Translations under genes and position numbers: made by a program | The notes under the pieces: generated by a model | What the model was told of the DNA's origin: nothing | The model's database searches: none | The model's input: the letters and a program-made list of their open reading frames with translations, nothing else | Shown: one piece after another, positions 33,701 through 46,968 of the stretch | Position numbering within the stretch: the first letter of the stretch is position 1 | How the letters are laid out: every line of letters begins with the position of its first letter | DNA from: Laguncularia racemosa | Taxonomy: Eukaryota > Streptophyta > Magnoliopsida > Myrtales > Combretaceae | Assembly (NCBI GenBank): GCA_037954665.1 | Contig: JBBMOL010000092.1 | Span: 1,054,001-1,118,000, forward strand | Direction: 5' to 3' | DNA: 64,000 bases

Positions 33701-36200
33701 ACTTTGTTCTTTGTCGGAAGATTTTGTTTACTACACACCTCTCTCCATCTCTAGTGTTTTTGGCTCGAGACATTGTACTGTTTCCAATTTGGAATTTTCC
33801 TCTTGCTGTTCTTCGACGTGTTTATTCCTTTTGGGACATCCTTATCAACGTCGAGGATAAAAATGATAATTGTAGTTGAAAACATCATATGAGACGTGTC
33901 GGATATTATAAATAATTCATTCTCGCTTATATGATCGTGTGACATACACGGTATATATACTATTTCCGAGATTTCATTATTGCGACGATATATAGTATTC
34001 ATTAAATTAAATTTTTTGTTTCGTGATTCTCCGATCGTTGCTATTATATGTGTGTATTACATTTTAAAAATTTATGTTGTGTACGCCTGGGAAACTTTAT
34101 TAGCGTTTCATGTACAAAAGTGAGAAGAAAAATCTTTAGTGGTAAATTTAGTTTCTATAATAGAATGAGGTAGAATCGCAGGAAATGGAACTAATAAATA
34201 AATAAATAATATTATAAATGGTATCTTAATTTTATAATTATGTATCTAAACTTTAAAATAGTCAATTTGCTACTTAATTAAATTTTTTAATATTTTTTTA
34301 TACTATCTGAATTAATACCGTCAATTATCATTGTATGACATGGCTTTTTTAACAAATAGTGGAGCAACATGTGTCCTGTGTGTAAAAAAAAATCATGAAG
34401 GCAACTCATTGCTCAATAGCATTTTTTTTTTTTTGGCAAATAGTTACAATGAAATGTACTGTTCATCTTCTTCTCGAATTTGAACATAAGGATTAGGGTT
34501 TTGAAACTTAAATCTAACTTGATTCAATTCCAACTAATTTGAAACCTCTAATTTTAATCTAATGTGATATCTATTTATAATAAAGGGTCATAAATAAGAA
34601 TCAATAATTTGAACCAATTAGACTCAAATTAAATCACACACAGTTTCTTTCTCTAGCTTGAACCCGAGACCCAAAAAAAAATTCTTTCTAGATTTTCCAT
34701 CATTCTAGGTAAAATTGAAACATGAAAATGGGTTGGATTGATTCTAAACTACTTCTAGATTTGTAAAAATACTATCTTTTGTTTTCCTTTAATTGAAAAT
34801 AGTTATTGATTATCAAATCCTATTTCATCTTTTGGAGGATTTCATAAACTACCATTGTTGCCGCCTCTTAAGCATAAATAATCGACATTATTGGATTACC
34901 TATCGCTAATAAGAGCTGACCAATGCAAACATATGCTTTAATAACCACCATACATGTACGTAGAAGGGATAAGGGGTATGTAGGAGGGTTTTGCTCGTTT
35001 AACTTGTAGTGGCACATTTTCTTTATTTTTCCTAATATGTTTTTTTTTTCTTGATTAATCTAGTTGAATGTCTACATGGATTGCTCTTATGTTAAATTAA
35101 TGTTAAAACCTACGTGTGAAGTTGTAGTTGGTTAAGAAATCCACATAATCTAATAGTAACTAATGGTGTTAGCACAAGTCGTATAAACAATATCGAAAAG
35201 TTTAATTAAATAGTAAATTGATTTTTTTTTAAGTTTAGATATTTAATTGTAAAAATGAGTAGAGTTGAAGTACTCTTTATAACATTGTCCCAACAAATAA
35301 TAGTTATTATTTTGTTGAATTACACTTAAAATGATATATTACCAATGTAATAGAATATATGAGCTTATAATAGGATATGTTACGACTAACTAGCTTAATC
35401 TTTATATTTCTCGGTTGGCTCATGTACTTAGCCAATTATGTCCAAAAGGCATGCACCTTCTAGAAGGCCTGTAGATAAATATAAGAAGTCTTAATTAATC
35501 TCAACTATCCATTTCAAGCATGATTTGACCATGATAAAAATGAAATTTAAAGAAAAAAGATTTGTTCGTTGTTAGGTTCTATAAAATGCCACCTAGTTTC
35601 TTATTCTTGAAATTGATTTTCATTCATTTTCAACTTTAGGGATCAAGTTTCTAAGTTTGGTATTTGAGAGTAAAAAACAAATCACATAAGTCTGAGAGTT
35701 TGCCAAGATTACATAATCTTCCTTCCCAAGTCCTCCATATCTCATCCCACTTAAAGCAATTGTCTCAAGCTATTTTGCTTCCATAGCATTATATGAAATA
35801 CATGACTCACATCACATGTATGTGATATATTTGATAAATCCTTGCATCATATCAATATTACCCTTGACATAATCCATGGCTTTATTGTTAGGCCAGGATC
35901 TCATAAATAGAGATGTAAATATGTTGTAAAAAAAATCTTAACCTATAATATAACTCATTTATTAATTACACTTGAAAAATTGAATATGTAATAATCTAAC
36001 CTATTTAATATGTTGTGTTTTATATTCAAGTTGAGCTCCTTTATTGATTTAAAAAATTCCAAAATAAATATATCATATCATTATGTCTCCATTGAAAAAA
36101 AAAAAACACATTTGAAATGTTTTATTCAATGTGATAAATGCTTATAAAGAAAATTATATTGGAAACTATAGAAATGGTGGCAAAAGCAGCTTTGTATTTG
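30800..36200. other. AT-rich intergenic, no gene
   Basis: Long AT-rich stretch with poly-A/T runs and AAGCTTGAGCTCG-like wording at 31850-32130. Possible old transposon scraps lie near 33190-33500. Short open frames here have no recognisable domain and biased composition. Nothing was called. Confidence 0.35.
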
Positions 36201-37060
36201 ATAACTAAGGATGTGTTTAGTTGGCCGTAATAGCAATCATATTACAGCTCTATTCTGCATGGAATAGGAATTATAATGTTTACTTCGCTTGCATTGTGGA
36301 ATATGAATTTGGAGCCAAAGTGAAAACGTGGAATTGAAATTTGGTTTGAGAAGTTCAGAATCACAATTACGAGTTACTATAGAGAGAATTTCCCCAAATT
36401 AACCTATTCGTTTTTGAGCTGCCTCACATTTTCATTACACGACAAACACAGATGGAGGAAAGAAGAGGACAAGTTGATGGATGAACTTTTAAATCTGTTC
36501 TCTGTTGGTCGTGGTTGCTATGTTTGATGCTGTGTCGTGTGGTCATTGTGTTTGGCATTGTCCTGTGTTTGTGGTGTGAGAAGTTAGATCTGGTGGTTGC
36601 TGTTTGGTGGGTTAGCTGTTTCATGGGTTGGTCGTTGTGTCTTCGATCATTGTTCGTTGTTCGGTGGGTTGGCGGCTGTTTCATGCGTTTGCTGTCGAGT
36701 CTTCTATCTTTCACTGTTCGATAGGTGCGCTATTCGTATGTTCGCGGGTCTGTTGTTGGGTTACTTGTCTTCGTCATCTTCACTAGGTTTGTGTGGCAGC
36801 CGACTTCGCTGGTTTGAACATCCTTGGATGATGAATGGGCTTGTTCATTTTTCGTCTTTAGTGTCACGCATTTTTTTAAACACTTCTTAATAATATAATA
36901 AGGCTATTTTAGACATTTTATTTTCTATTAATACCTTATTCTCTATTAAAAATAGTTAACTAACCAAGGTAATGCCCATTCCATTCTACCTAAGTAAACA
37001 CTATAATATCTTATTACACCCCTATTACATTCTTAAGTAATCACAATTCCGTTCCCCTTT
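36200..37060. repeat. possible MITE-like element with imperfect inverted ends
   Basis: ATTATAATGTTTACTT at about 36270-36285 has an inverted partner near 36995-37010 (ATTATAGTGTTTACTT on the minus strand). Both are flanked by GTAATA-rich wording. The middle, 36480-36860, is unusually G/T-rich (TTGGTCGTGGTTGCTATG and similar). No clean terminal repeat or target duplication was established. Confidence 0.3.
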
Positions 37061-38340
37061 ATTTAATTCAACAAAGTGAATGAGCTTTAAATGTATAAAT
37101 GAGTCAAATGATTCATACACTGAGTATTATGTGAGTAACTTAAACAAATATTCATGACATGATTATTTTGTGAGGTTAATGATAGTACCAATCGGTTTTA
37201 TTAATGAGTTTGAGATATGAATAATGCATGCCTCATAAATGAGTTGTATACAAAAAAAAAAAAAAAATAGCGATGTTATGTGGTGTATATATAAAATTTA
37301 TTCCTTCTTAACAAAATTATCTTTTATTGTCATATTGAATCCATCGGTTACTTTGGCTAGGAGAGGAACATCTCGATAATTTTCTAATATTTTTTGTAAC
37401 TTAACTGTATTGATATTGATAATTACAACCTTATAATTTATTAATTTGTAATTAGATTATCCATACATATATTTTTTTTTAGGATTTAATACAAAAAATT
37501 AAAAGCTAGTTAAGGGATCAATGGACAACCAACTTGAGAAAATTAAGAAATGAAATCAAATCTTGATACCAGTTTTAAAAAAAGCTTTGTAAATCAAGTT
37601 ACTTATTTAGATTTCTGATTAAGAACCGGCTCGAGAAACATTAATAAGACACAGCTTTTGAGAATCATTAATAGGACACAGCTTCAGAGCATGTATTTGC
37701 CAGATGTAGCAAAGTATGATAAGATGCAATAGCAATGGCTTGTTGATAATGATAATAGTAAAATATGTTGGTGGAAAATAGGGAAAACAAATAGGAAGTT
37801 TGATCTTTTAAAAAGGAAAATGATTTTCCCCATGTATAACCATCTTCCTTAAAAGCCAATACTTGCAAGACCTACTGAGTGTATCACCATAGCATCTTTT
37901 ATATTTGTACTACAGCAGTGTAAAATTACTATAAGCATCTTTTGTACTGTCTAACAATGTAAAATTTTGATTATAATTAACAAAAAAAAATGATAAACCA
38001 AAAATTACTATAAGATAGTGAAAAACAATTCTATAAGAAATTTATTAATTTAATTATTTATCTTTTTTTTAAAGTATTCATAAAATGATTTTACCGTCTA
38101 TTAATAAATGGTTTAAACTGTGAATGGAAGTGTTTGAAACCGATTAAAAAGAAAAAAATCAAACCGTATTATATATGGCTAACCGAACTCACTCATACTC
38201 TTGAAAATTTCATTTCCACTTAAAAAGAGTCCTAGCCCCATCTATTTTCGCGCCAAATGTTGGGATTTTGAATTTACATATCCGCCGTATAAACGGTCTA
38301 CTTGCGCCACTAGTAAACAAGCCCCACCCTTGATCCCTTC
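37061..38340. other. intergenic and promoter side of the 38.4-kb gene
   Basis: AT-rich with an A15 tract near 37255. No coding region was recognised. The last 300 or so bases are the presumed promoter and leader of the plus-strand gene at 38376. Confidence 0.35.
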
Positions 38341-38345
38341 TCTCG

Positions 38346-38370
38346 TCCTCTCTCTCTCTCTCTCCCCGCC
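38346..38370 (+). promoter_or_regulatory. CT-repeat 5' leader
   Basis: CCTCTCTCTCTCTCTCTCCC ends a few bases before the ATG at 38376, the typical pyrimidine-rich leader of a plant mRNA. Confidence 0.45.
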
Positions 38371-38375
38371 TTCCA

Positions 38376-41300
38376 ATGCCAGATCGTGAGCTTCCTTCCT
38401 TCTCACTCGGCCTCGATTCCGATTCCGACACGGACCCGGATCCCCAAATACGCCCCCAATCGGATCAAGTACCAGACTCTGACGATGAGCTCAATCCGAC
38501 TCCCGAAACCTCGCCCAACACTCCCCGAGTTCTGCGACGTCTCAAACGAGGGCCTTCCACTAAGCAACAGCTCGATTCGGTTCCCGGGTCAGACCCAGAT
38601 CTCAATGTGGATGATGATATTGAAGATTTCTCTTCTCAGGAAGATCCCAACACAGGTAGTTGAGAATGCAGTATACATTACTCCTCAGGGGTAATTTTGT
38701 AATCCCGAATAGTTTCTAGGTTTTTTCTTCTGGGGGTTAATAATTTTTGTACGTGTTTTGATATTGGAATTGTGAATTAGGGTTAGGGTTAGCTAGTGAA
38801 AAAGGGTCTAATCTTGGAGTTTAAATCATGTATTGGCAAAAGAAAAAGGAATTTTTGCCCAAAAAAAAAGAATAAGGAATCGATATTGTTGGGTTGCTCG
38901 AAAACTAGAATAGTTCGAGCGGGAATGACAATTGAACCTGTACCTGTGTGAATGTATTCGTCATTAGAACCAGTTAGTATGACTCGTACCTGTCTTTTTC
39001 CATTGTTATCCGAGGTTCAGCAGTTTGAGAATGCAAGTAGCTTAAAGCTTGTGGATTCTCAATGCTCGGGTAGCTTATATGATGTTTTTTTTTTTTTTTT
39101 GGCTTTCATAATCAAAATTTTAGTTCAAGTCATTAAAATTCTGAATTGGGTTAATCAAAACACAATTAAAATGGATTTGAAATGTGGCAATCTAGCAAAA
39201 TAACAAGGAATATGGTGTGAACAGCGGGAAAATTTCGAGTTACAATTTGAAAAGATGTGATTATGGATCAAATGTAGACCAGAAATAATGAATACTGTTA
39301 TCATTGTTTCAACGACGGGAAGATACTTAATTTTTTTCTAGAATCATGATGTCGTACATGAGGCCTGTGTGCAGGAGCTCTTACTTACATTAGTAGAGCA
39401 TGTAAGAAAGTGTTCCTTTTTGTGCAGCTGACCTTGTATAATTGTACTGTGTTTGAATGGATGGAGCTTGATAGAAGGGAAAGGAGATACCACTTCAATT
39501 TTAAGTTTTGGAGGTCAGGGGAAATGACAAATCAAGAGGAGGAAAGAAATTTGAGTTTGTCAGGATTATCTCGAGGGTTGCATCAAGAAAATTGTAGCTG
39601 ATTACAAGTATGTTTCATTGTTTAAAGAGGATATGATTATTGCTAATTACCATTTTGGATTCCTGTTTGCAAGTTAAAAATAACTTGATTTAGTGCTTTT
39701 CAACGTTTGGAAATCCATTTGGAGTAAATACTTGATCACTTCTTAAAGTCAAGATGGAGTACAAATAGTGCGATGCAGTATTTGCTGGTGAAGCATTTCT
39801 CAAGTTTATTTACAATACAAGTCCAAGAACACATGTTTCGAAGACAGTATCAAGGGTGATTGGTTTATTTGAATGGAATGAAATGGAATTTCTTCGTCGA
39901 GAGTTTCCACTAGTGAAAAATGAATGTTCTGGGTAGAACTAACTTATATGAGCTTTAGGCAGAGAGAAACTATCATGAAAGGCATGTAGCTTATCCCAGT
40001 CTGAACGAGAGCTTGTTTCATTGCTTTTGATGACATGTATTGTTTTTCAATTTGTTAATTATCCGGTAAGTTGTAGTATGTCAAGATGAATCATTTTCAA
40101 TTACATAGGTATAAAGAAATTTTGCCCTAATGTTCTGGTTTTTTTCATAGAATTTTCATGATTGTCAAAAATATTATTTCTCTGTGCAGATGATAAGCCA
40201 TCGATTCAACATCATTCTATATGCAGCAGCTCAAAATTCCCATTACTTGGCAAGAGGGCCTTGCCTGCATCTTTATCAAGTCAGTCAAAGGTAACAGAAG
40301 GCAAAGAGGCTTTGAATGATCTATCTTCTGCAAGTTTGAAGACCAAGTTTAACAACTCTATTTTTCCAGAATTGACTCCGAGTCCTCTGAGAAAGTTTCA
40401 GTTAGTTGACTCCGATTCTGATTCTGATAGTTCATCCATGAGTAAACATGCTAATGGTGGAACTAGTACAATTAACTCATCAGTCAACCTGTCTAAACAG
40501 CCTGCACCTCTGACTCAGCAGAACACAAAAGATACCTATAATTCTGTGCCTAGCAAAGTGGACTTGTGGAAAGATTTTTCTCCAATCAAGAGCTTCCGCA
40601 TTTCAACACCTGCTCTAGATGAGTTCTGTCAAGAGCTCTCACATACTGTGAAGGATAAGGCTAAATCTCAAATAGAGACTTGCTCATACATAAGCAATGG
40701 TGATGGCAACTTGACAGAAAATAGCCACATAAACAAGTTACATCAGCAGGAATTGAAAAATCTTCCTCCTTCTCACTGTTACTTTTTCCATGATGATCCA
40801 AATATTCGAGGCTTAGTTCGCAGTCGGTTACCCCATTTTTTCCCACTGAGTGGTGCCAATGACAGAGACAACAAGCAGACTGCGGGTTGTGTAATTAATT
40901 ACATGTATACATTGCTTCCCATCACAGCAGTTAATCAAACTCTACTTCTTACTGTTGTGATGATTAATGATTGCTGATGAGATTTTGCTACTTCTCCAGG
41001 AGTCAATTTGGTACCACAGAAGCTGCCAGAAAGCTGGCAGCACAGAAAGCAGATGTGGACAAAGGATCAAGGAGCAGGAGCAGATCAAAAAGTACTACAA
41101 CTGATGACATCTCATGTCCTGGGAGCTGGGTTAGTTGCAAAGCCTCTACTTCAACTCCAAAGAATGCTGGCAAAAGGCGAGTCCAGGCAAGTGAGAAATC
41201 TGCTGGCACTGGCCACTGGTATACAGCAGCCAATGGCATTAAGGTAGGTTCATTGGCTTTTGGCCTTGAATACTTGTAGTTCAGTCTCTAATTATCAGCT

Positions 41301-41701
41301 GACATACCGAAGGAGCTGTTTCATCCATTGTTAGGCTTAGTATCGGTAGGTAGCATGCTCTGCTTTTATTCAGTTCACATTTTTACTTAATTTTTCCAGT
41401 GTTAAAAGTAAATATAAAGATGATGGTCTAGTAGTTTTCTTTATTTGTCCTGTGAACCAAAATCTAATTCTCTTAGTATTATCTCCTTCAGGTTTATGTG
41501 ACTGCAAAAGGGGAGGAGTTAACAGGAAAAAGTGCTTATAGATATTACAGAAAGGTATGTCTACAAATACAAGCAACATAAGTTGAATTCCTCCAGTACA
41601 AGTTGCTTACGATTTTGGTGCCTTTTTGGTGACAGGAGAGCGGAAGAGGGTTTACAAAGTCAAAACAGAAGCCAAAGGCCAGGAAGAAAGCAAAGACATG
41701 A
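38376..41701 (+). CDS. unidentified plant protein, acidic/Ser-rich with a basic C-terminus, 455 aa
   Basis: Exons 38376-38655, 40190-40904, 41000-41243, 41492-41554 and 41636-41701 join in frame to 456 codons ending TGA at 41699-41701. The start is MPDRELPSFSLGLDSDSDTD. The N-terminus has repeated D-S-D and S-x-P wording and VLRRLKRGPSTKQQLD. The middle has a second acidic run, VDSDSDSDSSSMSK, and DLWKDFSPIKSFRISTPALD. The C-terminal part holds a tidy block (GHWYTAANGIKVYVTAKGEE, then AYRYYRKESGRGF) and a Lys-rich tail KSKQKPKARKKAKT, a likely nuclear/nucleolar signal. The third exon is joined through donor AT/GTATAC at 40905, because the nearer GGGTTG donor shifts the frame. I do not recognise a named family. 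A nuclear, nucleic-acid-associated role is only suggested by charge pattern. Confidence 0.78.
38656..40189 (+). other. intron 1 of the 38.4-kb gene (1534 bp)
   Basis: Begins GTAGTT and ends TGTGCAG; the phases of exons 1 and 2 match across it. A 60-codon open stretch at 39410-39601 has no clear splice partners and was not included as an exon. Confidence 0.6.
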
Positions 41702-42756
41702 CCCCATAAGGCATTTTATGTGTAGTCAGCTCTTCCGGCTTACCATGTTCATCTGTATGCATGCATAGTGTGTTTTTGGTCTGTTTGTCCTTGGAATTTG
41801 GAGATTTGTAACACTAGAAAGAGGACAATGAAACCTCCTTTCCAGTTTAACTTTGATTAGAATAGTCATAGTCAAACTGTAATAAGTGATGATATCTTCT
41901 GATTCTGCCTCAGGACTCAGAAGTCACCTTCCCATAAACCCTGAGGAGAGCGATAGTGATAAACAGACCGACTGTGTTGGAGGAACTAACACCAATTAGC
42001 AAGGATATCAATGATCTTTGTGTGATTCAGTTTTGGTCCCTCAAAATTGAAAATCAAGAATACATATGCTGGGAACCATTCTCCTTCCTACATTGTGAAT
42101 ACAGTGGCAATCGCCTCTACCACATTTGTCCACGCAAACAGGAATAGAGATCCAGAGTGCAGAGAACTCAATCAAAAGACCATCGCACTTTCTATTTCAA
42201 ACTTCACTTTTCCGATCCATAACCGAATTATACATACATATATATATATATATTATATGTTACTTACCACATCGAAAGGACATGCATAATTTAAAAATGC
42301 ATAAGAGAATAAAGCTGCATCACAATAAATTGCAAGAATTCATTGTTATACCATGTAACATATTCAAGTTGAGAAAACACATCCACATCTGCATAGATAG
42401 ATGAAATCTCTTCGATTCAGAGATAGTCAAAGGTAAATCAGAATGTCTAAATGAAAAGAAATTTGAATACATTGAATAGCCTCAGGTTTTACCAAATGAT
42501 TTAGTATAATGTACAAATGCATTACAAATGATGTAAACTCTTGAAACTATAATAACAAAATCTTATGGAGTTAAAACTAAGAACGACTTTCTTTAATTTC
42601 CTTCTCATTCCTATCTGTTCTATACTTGCAAAAAGTTTTTAACATAAAAGAAAAAACAGTATCTACATTTCTGAAATGGTATAATGAAAAGGAAGTCTAT
42701 TAACTATAAGATGCAGCTTCACTTGAAGAATATGAGAGTAATAAATCAGCAACTCT
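41702..42756. other. convergent 3' UTRs of the 38.4-kb gene and the Hsp gene
   Basis: The two genes end tail-to-tail 1055 bases apart. There is a TATATATATATATATA tract at about 42238-42256. No further coding region was seen. Confidence 0.5.
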
Positions 42757-45700
42757 TTATGCGCTGCCTGGAAAATGGTTTTCCTGATCGTTTAAGCCTC
42801 CTGGACATGAAGTTTTTGACATCAGTATATGTCTGCAAGTCCTGAAATTACAAAAGGGGATGAAAGACCATGAGACCTTCTGTCAGGAAATGTGAATTAA
42901 ATGCAAGAAAAAAACTGCTAATCAGTGAACCGAGAATTCAAGGCAGAAGACTGCAGTGCATGGAACAAAAATAGAGACTGAACTATAGGAAACCCAAGTG
43001 AGGGTCATTATTATTACTTGATTAGTTCCTCCTCTTTGCTCTTGATCTCACTTGACCACAGTAACGGGTCTGTATTTTTAGGCAAGGATTCCTGAAGTTG
43101 GCTTTTCTCTCTCAGCCATTGCTCAGCTTTATAGCACTCACTAAGTATCTGCATCATTGATACCAAACTCATCAAAATTGAGTCGAAGCAACATTAGGTC
43201 ATCCCAATGAATCATGATCATACCATCTCTTTGTCCTTAGGTGGAAGAGAATCCACCTTTACACTATAATCTACAATGCGCCTCAATAAATCTCTTATAG
43301 CTTCTGCCCTAGCTTCTTCATCTTTGTATCTATTCTCAATTGGATCCACCATCTATGAGGAAGCAGCAGATAATAATTCCGTGAATAAAACAGAAGGCTA
43401 GAGTCAGGACATTGTTACACATCAAGGGTTGGGATAAGTAAGAGTAACCTTCTTTAGATCTTCCAACTTTAGATTATAAGCATTTTCTGTCTCATCGTCA
43501 CCATCTTCGTAAAGCCAGTCTTCTGTCTGCTGTAAGCTCCTCGATATTCCCTCCCTCTCCTCATCATTTGCGAAGCTTCTATACGTATTGAAAAGCTATA
43601 TACAAATAATTATCATCATTAATCCACAGTGAACAGTATGAAGTGCGAATATACAATGAGATCCAATGAATCCTCCAATTTTTTGCTAAACAAACATAGA
43701 AATATATATATATATTGAAGCAATTTGGTCAAAGCTAACATCTCGAAGATATCCACACTAAAGAATTCTTTAGAGAATTGTGTAGGAGCTTTAAAAAAAA
43801 AGTCAATAGATGAATATTAGGCCATTCACTTATATCAGAGAGTTAAGCATGTAGAAACCCCTCATCCTACTTTACTGATCCTTGCAACTATGCTCTTGAT
43901 GAAGTTTTCTCTCAACTACAGTGCTTCATTTTAATGACTCATGGAAAGCTAGGAACTTCTCTGAGTCATATAGAGGAGCAAAATGCAAATATCATGATCG
44001 CGAGAAAAAGAAGTACCTTGCTTCGCATCTCATAGACATAAGACTCCAGAGCATTTTTCCTTTCCTTGGTTTGTTCTGCAATTCTGTCTTGTTGAGCCAA
44101 CTCAACCTCTTTTTGTAGAGCTTCCATGAGCTCAGTTTCAGTCATGCCACCAAATACTTTCTCATTAACAGGCATCTCATGTTTTCTGGGCAATTTATCT
44201 ATCCTTGGGTGATGAGTCTGCAAGAGAATGATGTTTCTCGTTCATTAGTCTATAAACCAACATTTTCCAAAACGAGTAGGATATGGAGATGCATAATTCT
44301 ATATATCTCACTGTGTGCTTTTTCTGGAGATACAATTCCACGTGATACACAAGACCCATGCATTAAGGTTGCTCACTCTTCATTTATAGAATATATGACT
44401 AGACATAAGCAGAAAGATGAAGCCAAGCAGGTACATACAGAAGCAGTGGAAGTGTTACAATGTGGAGCTGTCCCATCTTTAACACCATTCTCTACGGTAG
44501 GAGGGACACCAGAGGTAGAAGTAGAAGCATGATCCATGTCATCTCTGTCTGTGCTCACTCGAACATCTTCATTTCCAACTGAATTATCTGCATGATCCTC
44601 CAACAACTGAAATAGTAACACAAGATCAACTCTGCTCCAAAAATTAATAAATAGATTATTTCAGCAAATACAATAGATACAGTATATTGCAACTCTACTC
44701 AGTACTCACCATAGCCGACTCGACCTTAACAATACCATGGAGATTCAATTGAACTCTGACTTTAACTTTTGTCTTTCCAATGTTTGAGCATTTGAAAGGA
44801 CCAATCTGCACGGATGGTAACTTATTAACAGGCAAACTTACAAGCTAGCCTATTCCAGAAGCTAAGAAAAATTTCCACAAGAAAGAAAGTGGACATCTTG
44901 TAGTAGCAAAAGAAATGCTTCAACAGGTCTCAATGATTTTTCAAGTAAGCATACGAGAGCAGATTTTTGTTTAAATGCACACAATAATTTTTCTCTCGGT
45001 ATTCTTATCCAAAAAAAATTCTCTTGGTAAGTAAGCAGTCTAATTACTTCTTGGACAAAGTGCCACTGCATAAATCATTCTAGAAGCATAAATTACTATG
45101 GATCATGGGTACTTATACAAGCTTATTCTAACTTGTTAAATGAAAGGTTGGTCCACAATGAAATGTAAATAAATCCAGTCCATTCATATTTGCCGATGAA
45201 CAAGTCTACAACAAAGACATACTGCATAATGAACTTGCATTCAATTTGTTAATGCATACCGCACAAGAGCTAATTTGTCTCGATATGCCTGGAGGCAGCT
45301 CATCTGGATTGGCATAAAATGTTTCCAAGTGGAACAAACTACTCCTATTAAAGTTCAGAACCTTCACAGTTGGCATAGGTTGGCCTTTCGGAAATAGTAG
45401 ATGATTTGATGCTGTGCAGGTTTGTCCATCATCATAAGAAATTCCTATAGAGAACGGGATGGAGTCTTGCACCTGTGCAAATTAAAAAAGGAAATTATTT
45501 ATTAACTTCTATTCTTGCACCATCATGGAAGCGAGACCTTGATATAATCTTGAGAAAGTAATGTAAGACACAGAAACAAACAAATGCAAAGTAGGTAGAG
45601 TTCAAATATATAGTTGGAACCGGATTTTGAAGGTTTAAACATCAAACATTATAGCCTCTAACTTACAAATAACTGAAACTTGAAATTTTAGCTAGATTAT

Positions 45701-46874
45701 GCACCTCATATTCTCTGACCCTAAAAACTGGACTAAGCATTGCACACTGAAGAGCACATCCCCGAGATACGCACTCACTAGCATTCAGTGTTCTGCTGGG
45801 CTCTCTTCTGAAAATAGAGGCTATCAACTTACTGATAGCGGGTATTCTGGACCCTGATCCTACAAGCTCAACTGAATGAAGCTTTTCCACAGGTAACTTT
45901 GCATCAGCCAATGCTTTCTTGCAAGGTACTTTAATTCTCTCAAGTAGCCCAGAGGCCAACTTCTCGAATTCCTCCCTTTTGATGAAGCCCTGGACATCTT
46001 TCTCATCCATTAAACACTCAATGTTTAATGGTGCCTCAGCATTGGCACTCAAAACTTTCTTTAGCTTCTCACATGCCACACGCAGCCTGATACATGCCTT
46101 CACATTTGAATACACATCAATGTGATACTGCTCCTTGAACCGTGCAGCAAAATGACTAAACAGAACCTCATCAAAGTCTCTACCCCCCAAACTACAGTCG
46201 AAAGTATGTGACAGGATCTTCATATGCCCAGCCTCAAAAGACACAATGCAGACTTGGGTATTGCAGTGACCGATATCAACAAAAGCAACAAATGTTGAAC
46301 CGCTCTGGGGAAAATCAGCCTTGTAAATCCCATAACTCAGGGCAATTGCTGTACAATCGTGCATCAACCGCAAAGGCTTCAATCCAGCGATTGATGCAGC
46401 ATCCAAATATGCATGTCTTTGCAAATCAGAGAAGTAGGATGGAATCCCAATAACACAGTCCGAAACAGGCATTTCCTGGTTTTTCTCTGTTATATCTTTT
46501 AAATGAGCAAAGAGCATAGCCATAATCTGGATTGGACTGAATGTGTGTGTCTCTCCAGCATACTTTATTTGAATCAGTATGCCACCATGTGGACCTTCAC
46601 AACTTTCAACAGGTAACATCTTCAGTTCGTCCTGGACATCAGGATCCTTATATTTCCTACCTATCAGCCTCTTCAATTGGGAAACAGTCGACTTCGGATG
46701 CATCATTGCAGAAGCAGCCCCAGCAGAACCCAAAAACCTTTGCTTCTCTCCAAAGCATACAACAGCCGGGGTTTCACGCTGTGATTCATCATTTAACAGC
46801 ACATCAATACCTCGCTGCTTCACAACAGCTACAACACAATTCTCATTCCCAATGTCAAAACCCACCACACTCAT
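42757..46874 (-). CDS. HSP70-16: Hsp110/SSE-type Hsp70 protein, like Arabidopsis Hsp70-16, 779 aa
   Basis: Nine minus-strand exons: 46874-45705, 45472-45260, 44805-44710, 44606-44439, 44217-44017, 43595-43449, 43352-43224, 43148-43018, 42841-42757. All sites are GT-AG, and the sum is 780 codons including TAA. Exon 1 codes the whole ATPase domain: MSVVGFDIGNENCVVAVVKQ (phosphate-1 loop, Hsp110 form), FVDIGHCNTQVCIVSF (phosphate-2) and VELVGSGSRIPAISKL (adenosine motif). Exon 2 starts the substrate-binding beta domain (VQDSIPFSIGISYDDGQ). Exon 4 is the acidic, variable loop. Exons 5-8 form the helical lid (KNALESYVYEMRSK; TEDWLYEDGDDETENAYN). There is no EEVD tail, as expected for Hsp110s. Such proteins act as nucleotide exchange factors and holdases for cytosolic Hsp70. 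The last exon is reached by splicing at AA/GTAATA; reading through would stop at once. Start at 46874: the codons just upstream (TTG GTC AAA) are leader. Confidence 0.95.
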
Positions 46875-46968
46875 TTTGACCAACCCAATATAAATTCACA
46901 ATCTACAGTCAATCAGCTTATTCTCCCATCAATCCTTCCTCTAACATAGGCTTCTCGAAAAGGGGAAT
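46875..46968 (-). other. 5' UTR segment of the Hsp110 gene
   Basis: Minus-strand sequence between an acceptor TTTTTGTAG ending at 46969 and the ATG at 46874. No upstream in-frame ATG is present. Confidence 0.5.

Noticed and set aside
33751..34002. 83-codon minus-strand frame
   Set aside because: Low-complexity Ile/Ser/Asn composition in AT-rich DNA, with no gene context.
36424..36890. Three overlapping 70-97-codon frames on both strands
   Set aside because: The composition is a by-product of G/T-rich repeat sequence (runs of His/Thr/Asn or Cys/Val/Trp). There are no splice signals and no family.
39410..39601. Possible extra exon in intron 1 of the unidentified gene
   Set aside because: Exons 1 and 2 already agree in phase across the intron, and the frame has no clear donor after it.
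46875..46883. Start three codons upstream in the Hsp110 gene
   Set aside because: The codon there is TTG; the ATG at 46874 gives the family N-terminus directly.
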